From: CALBPI01 sp039821645
GTDB lineage: Bacteria > Pseudomonadota > Gammaproteobacteria > Steroidobacterales > Woeseiaceae
Length of the DNA: 64,000 nt
NCBI GenBank assembly: GCA_039821645.1
Contig: JBCBNU010000008.1
Location: 1-64,000 of the forward strand
Direction of reading: 5' to 3'
Below are positions 41,395 through 50,839 of the stretch, piece by piece. The notes under the pieces are model-generated. The model saw nothing but the letters and a program-made list of their open reading frames with translations. It was not told the DNA's origin and made no database searches. Numbering within the stretch: position 1 is the stretch's first letter; each line of letters starts with the position of its first letter. A program made the translations under genes and the position numbers.

Positions 41395-42390
41395 ATGTCG
41401 CGCATAGAAACGATTATCCGAAACCTGCCGCTGGTCTTGCTGCTGATGCTGGCGGCATCGATGGCACGTGCGAATACCCTCGACGACATTGCTACCGCAC
41501 TGGAAAACGGCCAAACCACCGAAGCACAGGCAATGCTCGACGCTCTGGGTGACGACGCAACCGCGCCCGAAGTCCAATTATTACAAGGTCAGCTTTGGGT
41601 GCAGACCAACCAACTGGATGAGGCGTTTGAACTTCTGAGTCAAGTCACCGAAGCGCGCCCTGACAACGCGGACGCGCAGTACTGGCTCGGCGCTGCTGCC
41701 GGAAGCCTTGCTGCCAACGTCAGCATGTTCAAAGCAGGAAAGTACGCTCGCATCGTCAAGCGCGCGTTCACGCGCACCATCGAAATCGATCCCGAGTACG
41801 AAGACGCCTACGCAGGGCTGATCAGCTTTCATCTGCAGGCGCCACGCATTGTTGGCGGCAGCAAGAAAGAGGCACAAGCACTGGCCGAAAAACTGCAAAC
41901 CCTCGATCCATTGCAAGGTGGTTTGTCTCTCGTCGACGTCTACCGTCAAACGCGGCGCGAAGACGAGGCGCGTGAATTGCTGAAAGCCATGGCCGAGAGC
42001 ATGCCCGACGAGCCGCGCGCGTGGAGTTCGCTGGGTTTTCAGGCACAAGGTGATGAGGATTGGGAAACCGCCCACGAGGCTTTTAGCAAGGGTGCGAAGG
42101 CCGGCGATGATAGCCTTGAGCAAACTCGGGCACGGCTCGGCGCGCTCTACCAAGTTGGGCGCACTGCCGTTTTTGCGAACACCAACCTTGAAGCCGGTAT
42201 TGAAGCATTGGACGACTACTTGAAGGCCGACCTGCCCGACGGGCTGCCGGGTAAGGACTGGGCACACTATCGCAAAGGGCTGTTGCTCGAGGCGTCAGAC
42301 AACAAGAGCGCCGCATTGACCGCCTATACAAATGCCAGGGCGATTACCGAAGATGAGGAATTGTTGGCGCAACTCGGCCGCAAGCTCTAA
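41395..42390 (+). CDS. Periplasmic TPR-repeat protein
   Basis: A 331-residue exported protein. The ATG at 41395 is chosen over 41347 because GGAGG lies eight bases upstream and because it gives a clean signal peptide (RNLPLVLLLMLAASMARAN). Helical repeats run through the mature part: ATALENGQTTEAQAML, QLDEAFELLSQVTEARPDNADAQYWLG, TIEIDPEYEDAYAGLISF, EDEARELLKAMAESMPDEPRAWSSLGF and WETAHEAFSKG. The pattern is TPR and suggests a scaffold in the periplasm. It follows the DUF2306-like gene by 53 bases and may be co-transcribed with it. Confidence 0.78.
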   Translation: MSRIETIIRNLPLVLLLMLAASMARANTLDDIATALENGQTTEAQAMLDALGDDATAPEVQLLQGQLWVQTNQLDEAFELLSQVTEARPDNADAQYWLGAAAGSLAANVSMFKAGKYARIVKRAFTRTIEIDPEYEDAYAGLISFHLQAPRIVGGSKKEAQALAEKLQTLDPLQGGLSLVDVYRQTRREDEARELLKAMAESMPDEPRAWSSLGFQAQGDEDWETAHEAFSKGAKAGDDSLEQTRARLGALYQVGRTAVFANTNLEAGIEALDDYLKADLPDGLPGKDWAHYRKGLLLEASDNKSAALTAYTNARAITEDEELLAQLGRKL

Positions 42391-42393
42391 TAA

Positions 42394-43455
42394 TCAAGAC
42401 TCAGGCGTGTGGCGCTCGAGAAATGTGATCAGGTCGTTCATGAAGGGGTGATAAAAATCATCCGCCTCCTCGAACAGACAGTGCCGGGCTTCGGCGTAGA
42501 CCTTTCCTTCACAGTTTGACAGCGCCGCACACGCCGCCTCTGACTTGGCGTTATCTACGAACGTGTCGTTCTCAGCGAGCGGCATCCACACCGGCAACGT
42601 GAGCTCTTTTAGCGTCTTTGCCTGCGCAGCGCTCGCACCGGATTCAAGCATCGCAATAAGGAAATCATTGGTTAGCCCGCCCACCTTCAGCGCTGGATCG
42701 GCGACCATCCACGAGTACCACAGACGCGTACGCGGGTTCGGATGACTGCAGTCACTCGCTTCGAGATTGTGTACCTGCAGATCATATGACCAGTCCGTGG
42801 TGCCCGGCGCATAGCGTTCACCCAGACCCATGCCCCGCAGCATAATCAACAGGGCCTTCTCGACCGAGCTCGGGCGATCCCCATACAAGCCATAAGCCGG
42901 CGTGATCAGAGCCGCTGCTGTAACCGAGTCGCCATCGGCAGTGGCGAGCACACGGGTGCCGAGCTGTGCACCCATCGAAAGCCCCACTACAAACACCGGC
43001 AGGTTGGGGTAGACCTCGCGCGCGGTTCGGATCGCTGCCCGGCCGGCGGTCACATGAGGATCCAGAGAGGTGGCATGGATTTTTTGCGGATTCGCGAGTG
43101 GACGGGCGCTGCCGCCCTGAGAGGGCCAATCGATCCCAACCACCGCGTAGCCCTCGTCCATCAGGCGCGTGAACGATTCATAGTAAATGTTGAGTGGTGC
43201 GGAATAGCCCGGAAAGAATACGACCACCCCTGTCGGCGCGAACTGCGAGCCCAGCCCGATTCGAACGGTCCCCGCACCATCCACTTTCAATTCACGCGTA
43301 GTCCAGTCCTCGGGTTTAGCAAACCTCGGGTCGTCGAGGACATCGGTCGCGTTGTCGGGAATCGCCACCAGGGGCGCGGGTTGCTCGCGCGATACCCACA
43401 ATACCGCACCGAACACCAGCACGAGAAGAACAATGACGAACAACCAGCGATTCAT
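42394..43455 (-). CDS. Membrane-anchored alpha/beta hydrolase (lysophospholipase-like)
   Basis: A 353-residue hydrolase with an N-terminal membrane anchor (LFVIVLLVLVFGAVLWV). The fold signatures are VVFFPGYSAPLNIYYESFTRLMDEGYAVVGIDWPSQGGS, the nucleophile elbow GLSMGAQ (Ser at about 177), the acid in PLAENDTFVDN and the histidine in ARHCLFEE near the C-terminus. The combination suggests a periplasm-facing esterase or lysophospholipase. It lies 30 bases before the end of the RND pump gene on the same strand, so it may be the last gene of the efflux operon. Substrate unknown. Confidence 0.82.
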   Translation of the reverse strand: MNRWLFVIVLLVLVFGAVLWVSREQPAPLVAIPDNATDVLDDPRFAKPEDWTTRELKVDGAGTVRIGLGSQFAPTGVVVFFPGYSAPLNIYYESFTRLMDEGYAVVGIDWPSQGGSARPLANPQKIHATSLDPHVTAGRAAIRTAREVYPNLPVFVVGLSMGAQLGTRVLATADGDSVTAAALITPAYGLYGDRPSSVEKALLIMLRGMGLGERYAPGTTDWSYDLQVHNLEASDCSHPNPRTRLWYSWMVADPALKVGGLTNDFLIAMLESGASAAQAKTLKELTLPVWMPLAENDTFVDNAKSEAACAALSNCEGKVYAEARHCLFEEADDFYHPFMNDLITFLERHTPES

Positions 43456-43484
43456 GCGGCGATTCTATCGAGCCGACACGGGAA

Positions 43485-46400
43485 TCACACCTCGTCGCGC
43501 TTGTGTTCCGGACCGGATGCAGAGAATCCCGCTCCGGAAACTGTGCGACCCGTCGGCGCTGGCTGCGTACCACTGAGTGTCTCTCTGAGCTTGCGCCACA
43601 CAGCGGAGCAACCATCAAAGAAGTCCTGCCGAAGCATGTACAGCACCGGCACCATCACGAGGGTTATTACCGTAGCAAAGATGATACCGAAACTCAGGCT
43701 GACCGCCATCGGAATCACAAACTGCGCCTGAGCGCTGGTCTCGAGCATGATCGGTATCAGACCGATTGCGGTCGTCAAAGACGTCAGAATAATCGCACGG
43801 AAACGCGCTTTGCCCGACTGCACCACCGCCTGCTCCAACGCTACGCCCTCTTCGCGCGCCTTGTTGATGAAATCCACCATGATCAGGCTGTCGTTTACCA
43901 CCACGCCGGCCAGGGCAATCAATCCAAAGCAGGAGAACATGCTTACCGGCATATCGAGAATCAGGTGACCAATCAGTGCTCCGACGAAGCCGAACGGGAT
44001 CACCGACATGATCATCAACGGCTGCGAATACGACTTCAGAGGAATCGCAATCAGTGCGTAAATCAGAAATAGCGCCGCAATCGAGGCATAACCAAGATTT
44101 TCGATGAACTCCTGCTCTTCAAGGCTGGCGCCCTCCAGCTTGTACTCAACACCGGGGTAGCGCTCGAGAATGCCGGGAATAACCCGTGCTGTCATATCCG
44201 CAATGATCGTACCGGGCTGCGACACCAGCGTATCGAGATCGGACGAGACCGTTACAGTGCGTTCACCGTTCTGGCGTGAAATTGCTGAATAAGCACTACC
44301 GTAGGTCGCCTTGGCTACCTCGCCGAACGGTACACGATCACCCTCAGGCGTCGTCACCAGCAGCGTCTCAAGGTCATAGACAGAACGCCGGTCAGACTCC
44401 GGGAATCGAAGCATCACGCGGACCTCATCGCTACCACGTTGAATGCGCTGCACCTCCTCACCAAAAAAGGCCTGGCGAACCTGAGTGCCCAGCGAATTTA
44501 GCGTGATCCCGAGCGCCTCACCTTTCGGCTTGATCTCCAATTCGATCTCGTCACCTGCGGCGCTCGCCGAATTGCGAACATCGAACACACCCGGGTATGC
44601 CGAAAGTGCCTGAGTGACTTCTTCGGCTGCCGCCTCCATCGAAACAATGTTCTCGCTGGTAAGCGCAAAACTCAGCGGTGCACCGCCGCCAAAGGTCTGG
44701 CCATTCGTGAACTGCAGCGAGCGTACGCCCGGCAACTCACCTACCGCCTCGCGCCAGCGCGCTGCGTACTCGTCACCGTCAATCAATTGGTCCTCGGTTG
44801 GCAACATCTCGATGATGACGCTGCCGCGTGTGCCGGTCTCGGTGAACGTCGCGGTATATTGCACCGGTTTTTCAGCGCCGGGGTTGTCTTCGAGGAAAGC
44901 TTCTTCAACCGCATACATTGCCTCCTCGATTTTCAAGAGCGTCGCATTACGATCCTCTTCCGGTGTGCCTGTCTGCATCGACACTGATGCGAACAGATAG
45001 TCTCCGGGCAGCGTCGGAAAAATAACGAGTCTGAGCGTGCCGCTTGCGAATAAACCACCCGCGAGAATGATCATCGCAAGGAAGGCGGTGAATGACACCG
45101 CACGCCAGCGCAGAGCCATTTGCAATAATGGCCCGTACACCCGATCGATGATCCAGTGCAAACCATGCTGCGTACGTCGTTGTAGGCGTTGGAAGAATTT
45201 GCTAACCCACTGCAGCGGATTCATGCTCTTCGCATAGGGACTGAAAATCTTCTCCTCGTCGACCGGTTCGATTTTCGCGTGCGCCAAATGCGCTGGCAGT
45301 ATCAACTTTGACTCCACCAGAGAAAAGATCAGGCACAAACTGACAACGACCGACACAGCTTCGAGGAAAGACCCGGCGACACCGCCAACAAACAGCATGG
45401 GCGCAAACGCGGCGATGGTCGTAAGCACACCGAAAGTGGCCGTGAGCGCGACTTTGTTCGCACCTAGAATCACGTTATCTACCGAATGCCCATCAGCACG
45501 CGTCTTTGTGTAGATACTCTCGCCAATGATGATGGCGTCATCCACCACAATACCGAGTACCAGTATGAAACCGAACAGGCTGATGACATTGATTGTGACC
45601 GGCCACGGTGTGTAGGGCAGCAGCGCAACCGCGCCAAAGAAGGTCACCGGAATGCCGATCATGACCCATAGTGCAAATTTTAATCGCAGAAACAGACTGA
45701 GCACGATGAACACGAGCAGCAAACCCTGCCAGAGGTTTTTGAACATCATGTCGAGTCGCTGCTGTAGGTAAGATGCACGATCTACCCAAGTCACGATCTG
45801 TACTGAGTCGGGGAGCGTCTTGCGGAACTCTTTCACGTAGTCTTTGACGTACTTTGCGGTATCCAACTCGTTTTGCTGGCCGCCTGCCATCACCTGCATG
45901 TTGACAACCGACTGCTGATTGAGGCGACTAAAACCTTTGCTTTCGACAAAACCATCGTCAATACGAGCGATGTCCGATAGCGTTAGCCGGGTTCCGTCTG
46001 CGAATGTTCGCACCGCGATATCGGCATATTCCTGTCCAGTGAAGGCCTGGCCTTGTGTGCGCAATCGGATGTCGCCGCGGTCCGTTTTGATCGTGCCGCC
46101 CGGGATGTCACGAGCGCCGTTGCGAATCGCATTGGAGATCTCTGTCATCGTTAGGCCATAGCGCTCGAGTGTTGCCTGAGACACTTCGAAGCTGATTTCG
46201 TAGGCGCGGTCACCCAGGTACTGCACGTCGTTGATGCCCGGCAGTTTCAAAATACCGTCTCTGACATCCTTGGCGACCTCTTTGCGCGCATAGGCATCCA
46301 TATCGCCAAACACGGAAATGAAGATCACCGGGATCGGTACTTCAATGCGCTCGATGACCGGTTCCTCAGCCAGTTCCGGGAACGTATCGATCGCATCTAC

Positions 46401-46748
46401 GCGCGTTTTAACCTGCGTTTGAACCTGATCGAGACTTGCGCTCGGTTCCAGCTCGATCGACACCGAGCCCGATCCTTCGCTGGCTGTCGAGGTGATTTCC
46501 GAGATGCCCGGAACGTCCTGCAGCGCCTCTTCGATGCGGATCAATATGCCCTGCTCAACCTCCTGCGGCGCAGCGCCGGGATACGGCACTCTGACGCTGA
46601 TGATGTTCACCTCGAACTCGGGCGTCGTTTGCTTGCGGATCGTGGACGAGACGTAGAGGCCCGCCAGCACGATCACCGCCAACAGAAGATTGGCCGCAAC
46701 CGGGTTGCGTGCAAACCAGGCAATTAGTCCAGTAGGCTTTTCACTCAT
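43485..46748 (-). CDS. RND-family efflux transporter, inner-membrane pump
   Basis: A 1087-residue pump with about twelve membrane helices: one at the N-terminus (AANLLLAVIVLAGLYV), then two large periplasmic loops flanked by helix bundles (for example LLVFIVLSLFLRLKFALWVMIGIPV, then GFILVLGIVVDDAIIIGES, and the second half LIALAGVVVNDSLIMVDFINKA). Proton-relay acids are present in VVDDAIIIGE and VVNDSLIM. The length and the paired halves match the AcrB/HAE family and its relatives. It follows the fusion protein gene by nine bases. No outer-membrane channel gene is in this operon, so TolC or similar must come from elsewhere. Drug or lipid substrates cannot be separated by eye. Confidence 0.93.
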   Translation of the reverse strand: MSEKPTGLIAWFARNPVAANLLLAVIVLAGLYVSSTIRKQTTPEFEVNIISVRVPYPGAAPQEVEQGILIRIEEALQDVPGISEITSTASEGSGSVSIELEPSASLDQVQTQVKTRVDAIDTFPELAEEPVIERIEVPIPVIFISVFGDMDAYARKEVAKDVRDGILKLPGINDVQYLGDRAYEISFEVSQATLERYGLTMTEISNAIRNGARDIPGGTIKTDRGDIRLRTQGQAFTGQEYADIAVRTFADGTRLTLSDIARIDDGFVESKGFSRLNQQSVVNMQVMAGGQQNELDTAKYVKDYVKEFRKTLPDSVQIVTWVDRASYLQQRLDMMFKNLWQGLLLVFIVLSLFLRLKFALWVMIGIPVTFFGAVALLPYTPWPVTINVISLFGFILVLGIVVDDAIIIGESIYTKTRADGHSVDNVILGANKVALTATFGVLTTIAAFAPMLFVGGVAGSFLEAVSVVVSLCLIFSLVESKLILPAHLAHAKIEPVDEEKIFSPYAKSMNPLQWVSKFFQRLQRRTQHGLHWIIDRVYGPLLQMALRWRAVSFTAFLAMIILAGGLFASGTLRLVIFPTLPGDYLFASVSMQTGTPEEDRNATLLKIEEAMYAVEEAFLEDNPGAEKPVQYTATFTETGTRGSVIIEMLPTEDQLIDGDEYAARWREAVGELPGVRSLQFTNGQTFGGGAPLSFALTSENIVSMEAAAEEVTQALSAYPGVFDVRNSASAAGDEIELEIKPKGEALGITLNSLGTQVRQAFFGEEVQRIQRGSDEVRVMLRFPESDRRSVYDLETLLVTTPEGDRVPFGEVAKATYGSAYSAISRQNGERTVTVSSDLDTLVSQPGTIIADMTARVIPGILERYPGVEYKLEGASLEEQEFIENLGYASIAALFLIYALIAIPLKSYSQPLMIMSVIPFGFVGALIGHLILDMPVSMFSCFGLIALAGVVVNDSLIMVDFINKAREEGVALEQAVVQSGKARFRAIILTSLTTAIGLIPIMLETSAQAQFVIPMAVSLSFGIIFATVITLVMVPVLYMLRQDFFDGCSAVWRKLRETLSGTQPAPTGRTVSGAGFSASGPEHKRDEV

Positions 46749-46757
46749 CGCACCGTC

Positions 46758-47951
46758 CTAGGGTCCCGTCGCAACTGCATTGGAAGCGGGAGCTTGAGTG
46801 CTCGCAGCCTCCACGTTGTCATCATTGCCTACCCGCACCAGCATCCCATTCAATGGTGCTTCGAGCACTGTCAGCACCACTCTGAGCTCTTCAAGCTGAT
46901 CCGCCGCGACATACGCGTAGGTCGCATCGGTCCGAAGAAACTCCAGATTCCTGAGCCGCAACTGACTCTCGTCGTCGACAAAAACGACCTGGTCGTTCCC
47001 GCGAATAAGCGTGCGCGGAATACTGACTACGTCGTCAAGGACGATCCCCTCAATTTCGGCAGAGACAAAGGTGCCTGCAGGCAACGGTTCTGCATTGCCG
47101 GATTCTGCTGTTCTGAGATAAGGATCATCAATTGATGCCACCGAGAACACCATTCGGGTGCGCTCATCGACAACACCTTCGGTCCGAACGATACGCCCCG
47201 CCCAGGTAACCTCACGGCCCCGGTAGCTGCCGCGCAAGGTCACCTCAGGCAAATCCTCTACCGCCGTGTTGACGCCGCTCTCCGGCAGATTCACAAACGC
47301 AAGATCATTGTCGGGCAACGGGAGGCGCACCTCGAAGCGATCGGTCGCAAAGACGGTGCCGATCGGCGAGCCGGGAGCCACATAGTCACCCAGCTCCGCA
47401 TCGCGGCTTCTTACGAGCCCATCGTAGGGCACGATGATCCGTGTGCGGTCGAGGTCGCGCTCGGCACGCACCAAGTCAGCACGCGCAGACTCCAGCGCTG
47501 CTTTGGCCGACAGAAGCTCCGCCTCCGCGCGATAGCCCTGCTCCCTGAGTTTTTTGGCACCGTCATACTCAATCTGCCGCTGGTCTAACGCCGCTTTCGC
47601 GCGCGCCACCGCCACCTCGTAATTTGTAGGGTCGATCCGCATCAATTGCTCACCGGCAACAAAACTATCGCCAGGTTCAAACACAGAGGACAGTTTAACA
47701 ACGGTACCGGCGACCTCGGCGCTCAATGAGGTCTGCGTCACCGGCAATACACTGCCCTGACTCTCGACGGAGAACTGCACCTGCCCAGGTTCCAGTTCAA
47801 GCACGTTGACTAGTGGTGGTGGTCGGTCTTCAGACTTTGGTTGCGGTCGCGCCACATTGGCCATCATGAAGCTGACCGCACTCAGTGCACCGCCGAGTAT
47901 CACTATGATCAGAACGGCCCCGATCATGAATCCCTGAGTCCATTTAGGCAC
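46758..47951 (-). CDS. RND efflux periplasmic adaptor (membrane fusion protein)
   Basis: A 397-residue adaptor. The N-terminus has a membrane anchor (GAVLIIVILGGALSAVSFM). A lipoyl-like beta domain (VTQTSLSAEVAGTVVKLSSVFEPGDSFVAGEQLMRID) flanks a helical hairpin (AKAALDQRQIEYDGAKKLREQGY...LVRAERDLDRT), followed by the beta barrel (VPYDGLVRSRDAELGDYVAPGSPIGTV). It links the inner-membrane pump to an outer-membrane channel. It is first in the operon; the 218-base upstream gap holds an inverted repeat CAAACG-GTGAT-CGTTTG at 48086-48102 that could be a repressor site, but no regulator gene lies alongside. Confidence 0.93.
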   Translation of the reverse strand: MPKWTQGFMIGAVLIIVILGGALSAVSFMMANVARPQPKSEDRPPPLVNVLELEPGQVQFSVESQGSVLPVTQTSLSAEVAGTVVKLSSVFEPGDSFVAGEQLMRIDPTNYEVAVARAKAALDQRQIEYDGAKKLREQGYRAEAELLSAKAALESARADLVRAERDLDRTRIIVPYDGLVRSRDAELGDYVAPGSPIGTVFATDRFEVRLPLPDNDLAFVNLPESGVNTAVEDLPEVTLRGSYRGREVTWAGRIVRTEGVVDERTRMVFSVASIDDPYLRTAESGNAEPLPAGTFVSAEIEGIVLDDVVSIPRTLIRGNDQVVFVDDESQLRLRNLEFLRTDATYAYVAADQLEELRVVLTVLEAPLNGMLVRVGNDDNVEAASTQAPASNAVATGP

Positions 47952-48169
47952 AGGCTTATCCCTCTATCCTAAGCTCCGCGTACATTGTGCGCCCTCACCC
48001 CGGCCGATAGCCAGTGTTAGACAGCAATACAACGTCAAAAAGCGTCAAGAAGGGACCCGATGCTGCTAGCACCAGCATGCCTGTTCAAACGGTGATCGTT
48101 TGGGAATAAACCGCGACCGCGGTGTTGCTAAGCGATTGATTTTTTCACGGCACGAATTGGCTGGGGTCA

Positions 48170-49585
48170 TCAACCTTGTGCGGCTACCCGCGCTTCGATG
48201 ATCCCAATCGCATCGTGAATCCTTGCGAGGGTTCTCGCCTTGCCGACTAGTGCCAGCGTATCGCCCACCCCGGGCGAGGCACCACCACCGGTGATCGCCA
48301 CGCGTGTTGGCTGTCCGATCTTCCCAAGACCAATGCCTTGCGCTTCTGCGACTTGCGCCACCAGCGCACCAAGTGCGTCGGCCTCCCAGGTGTCGCTTGC
48401 CTGAAGCGCGGTGAGCAAGGCCTGCAATGGTTCCAGCGCAACCGGACGCAGGTGTTTTTTAGCAGCTCCTGCATCGACCTCTATGTCGTCGACGTAGAGG
48501 TATTGCAGACCGTCTGCCAGCGCACCGAGCGTGACCGCACGATCCCGGTAGATCTCAAACACGACAGCCGGGTCGGGTCCGACTGCCACATCAAGTCCAC
48601 GCGAGTGCAATTGCTGGGCTAGCAAAGCGCCCATCTCGCCCGCATCGGCCGCTTGCAGGTAGTGCTGATTCAACCAGTCGAGCTTCTCGGTATTGAAGGC
48701 AGATGCCGAGGCATTGACATCCCCGATATCGAACAGCGCCACCATTTCGTCGATGGAAAAGACCTCCTGATCACCATGCGACCATCCGAGCCGAACCAGG
48801 TAATTCAGAAGCGCCTCGGGCAAGTAGCCGGCATCCCGATAGTCGAGCACATTCACCGCGCCATGACGCTTGGATAATCGAGAGCCGTCGTCGCCGAGAA
48901 TCATTGGAACGTGGGCGTAAGTTGGTGGCGTTTTGCCGATCGCCTCGAACATATTGATCTGCCGCGGCGTGTTTGCGAGGTGGTCATCCCCTCGGATCAC
49001 ATGCGTGATCCCCATGTCTGCATCATCGACGACCACGGTGAAATTGTAGGTTGGCGTGCCGTCCGATCTCGCGATGATCAAATCATCGAGCTCGCCATTG
49101 CTGATGTTGATGCGACCGCGAACCTGATCATCGAACCTCACTGTACCTTCCAGCGGATTCTTGAAACGCACAACCGGATCCACACCTTCGCGCGGCTCGT
49201 TGCGATCGCGGTATCGACCGTCGTATCGCGGCTTCTCGCCTGCGGCGCGTTGCGCCTCGCGTAACTCGTCGAGCTCCTCGCGAGTCGCGTAGCAATAGTA
49301 CGCTTTGCCACTGTCCAGCCATTCATCGATGACCTCACGATAACGATCGAATCGATGAGTCTGGTAGTACGGGCCCTCGTCGGCATCCAGTCCCAGCCAA
49401 GCCATGCCGTCCAGGATGGCATCGACTGAGGCCTGCGTTGAGCGTTCGCGGTCGGTGTCCTCAATACGCAGCACGAACTGCCCGCCGTGGCGGCGCGCAT
49501 AGAGCCAGGAAAACAATGCGGTGCGCACACCGCCTACGTGCAACACCCCGGTTGGACTCGGAGCGAATCGCGTCTTAATCGTCAT
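48170..49585 (-). CDS. gltX: Glutamyl-tRNA synthetase
   Basis: A 471-residue class I aminoacyl-tRNA synthetase that joins glutamate to tRNA-Glu. The HIGH-like motif is PSPTGVLHVGGVRTALFSWL near the start, and the second signature is SRLSKRHGA near residue 240. The insert YCYATREELDELREAQRAAGE and the C-terminal anticodon-binding domain are of normal length. It follows tyrA by 27 bases on the same strand. The protein has the non-discriminating/discriminating ambiguity typical of GltX and cannot be assigned further by eye. Confidence 0.97.
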   Translation of the reverse strand: MTIKTRFAPSPTGVLHVGGVRTALFSWLYARRHGGQFVLRIEDTDRERSTQASVDAILDGMAWLGLDADEGPYYQTHRFDRYREVIDEWLDSGKAYYCYATREELDELREAQRAAGEKPRYDGRYRDRNEPREGVDPVVRFKNPLEGTVRFDDQVRGRINISNGELDDLIIARSDGTPTYNFTVVVDDADMGITHVIRGDDHLANTPRQINMFEAIGKTPPTYAHVPMILGDDGSRLSKRHGAVNVLDYRDAGYLPEALLNYLVRLGWSHGDQEVFSIDEMVALFDIGDVNASASAFNTEKLDWLNQHYLQAADAGEMGALLAQQLHSRGLDVAVGPDPAVVFEIYRDRAVTLGALADGLQYLYVDDIEVDAGAAKKHLRPVALEPLQALLTALQASDTWEADALGALVAQVAEAQGIGLGKIGQPTRVAITGGGASPGVGDTLALVGKARTLARIHDAIGIIEARVAAQG

Positions 49586-49612
49586 GTTGTGAATGATACC
49601 GACTCGTCTGCG

Positions 49613-50740
49613 CTATCGCGCGCCCTTGTAACCATCGACATAGGCGCGAGCGGCGAGCATCGATTGACGAAATTGCTGCAGGTCGTCTTCACTGACGGCG
49701 CCCTGCAATCGAGTCACCGACTCACGCAGCCCCCGAAGGGGTAGATCGCGGAACTGATTCAATCGCTGGATCTCGAAATACAGGTCCGGGTTTTCGTGCA
49801 CGACAGTACTGCCCATCGCAAACTGCGCATCGAACGTAGGACTTGAGATCAGCGCCAGCGCCTCGGCATCAATACCGCTGTTTGCGAGCGTGTCGACAAA
49901 CGCGATGTTCACGAAATGCGAGAGCCCGAGTACGAACGCGATCAGCTCATCGTGCGCCTCCAGCGTCATGTCGACCGATTCGACCATCGTATCGGCAAAA
50001 ATCGCTCGCGCCGCTGCCGTCGCTTCGGGATTTCCGACATCGCAAAAGATCATGTGCCTGCCGGCCAATAGGCGTGTGGACGGACCAAACATCGGGTGCA
50101 ATGAGGTCACCGATACGCCGGACTTGGCGAGCGACCGCAAAGGCTCGACCAAGGGCGTTTTGAGCGAACCCACATCGAAGACCAGGCCACTTGGTGCGAG
50201 CTGCTCCAGCTCTGCCAGCAACGCTGCCGACACAGCGAGCGTTGCAGCAACGACAATCACGTCGTAATCCACCCCCGCCGCGGCAAGCGATTCGTGCACA
50301 TGCGACTTTGAGAGGTCGGCTGCGGGATCAACGATGGCCACGGCATAACCCTGCGAATGGAAATACTCAACAAACCATCGACCCATACGACCGGCGCCGC
50401 CGAGCACCAACGCGCTTTTGCCACTGCCACTCGCCGAGCCTCGGATTCTCGCTTGCTCCTGATCCTGCAGTGACGCACGGATGACAGCCGCGAGCACGTC
50501 GGTCGCCAGCTCCGGAGAAACCCCAACCGATTCGGCGGTCGCGCGCGCCTTGTCCAACACGACTTTCTCGCGCCGAAAATCACGCGTCTGGTGTCCTTCA
50601 GCAGCCTTGAGCTGACCGATCTGGCGCACGAGATCCTGACGCTCACCGATCGTCTCAACCAGCCGAGCATCGACCGCATCCAGTCGCTTGCGTAATTGAT
50701 CCAACGCCTCGGAACGAATATCTGTTTGTTTTTCAGTCAA
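49613..50740 (-). CDS. tyrA: Bifunctional chorismate mutase/prephenate dehydrogenase
   Basis: A 375-residue fusion. Residues about 12-95 form an AroQ-type chorismate mutase (LDAVDARLVETIGERQDLVRQIGQLKA, then FRREKVVLDKARATA). Residues about 108-375 form the NAD-dependent prephenate dehydrogenase (LVLGGAGRMGRWFVEYF, then SLHPMFGPST, and an active-site histidine in GLSHFV). Together they convert chorismate to 4-hydroxyphenylpyruvate for tyrosine. This fusion is a marker of many gammaproteobacteria. The start is TTG 50740 because no ATG fits the frame; a later start would cut into the mutase. Confidence 0.95.
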   Translation of the reverse strand: MTEKQTDIRSEALDQLRKRLDAVDARLVETIGERQDLVRQIGQLKAAEGHQTRDFRREKVVLDKARATAESVGVSPELATDVLAAVIRASLQDQEQARIRGSASGSGKSALVLGGAGRMGRWFVEYFHSQGYAVAIVDPAADLSKSHVHESLAAAGVDYDVIVVAATLAVSAALLAELEQLAPSGLVFDVGSLKTPLVEPLRSLAKSGVSVTSLHPMFGPSTRLLAGRHMIFCDVGNPEATAAARAIFADTMVESVDMTLEAHDELIAFVLGLSHFVNIAFVDTLANSGIDAEALALISSPTFDAQFAMGSTVVHENPDLYFEIQRLNQFRDLPLRGLRESVTRLQGAVSEDDLQQFRQSMLAARAYVDGYKGAR

Positions 50741-50839
50741 TGTATGTCGCTTCAGGCAGCGCCTCGGCGAGTGTGATCACAATCGCTGTTCCCGTTTTTC
50801 GCAGATGCTAGCATTCACGTGGCGCAGGTAGGAGCACAA

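Noticed and set aside
48086..48102. Inverted repeat CAAACG-GTGAT-CGTTTG upstream of the RND operon
   Set aside because: It could be a repressor site but is short, and no regulator gene is adjacent, so it is noted only with the adaptor gene.
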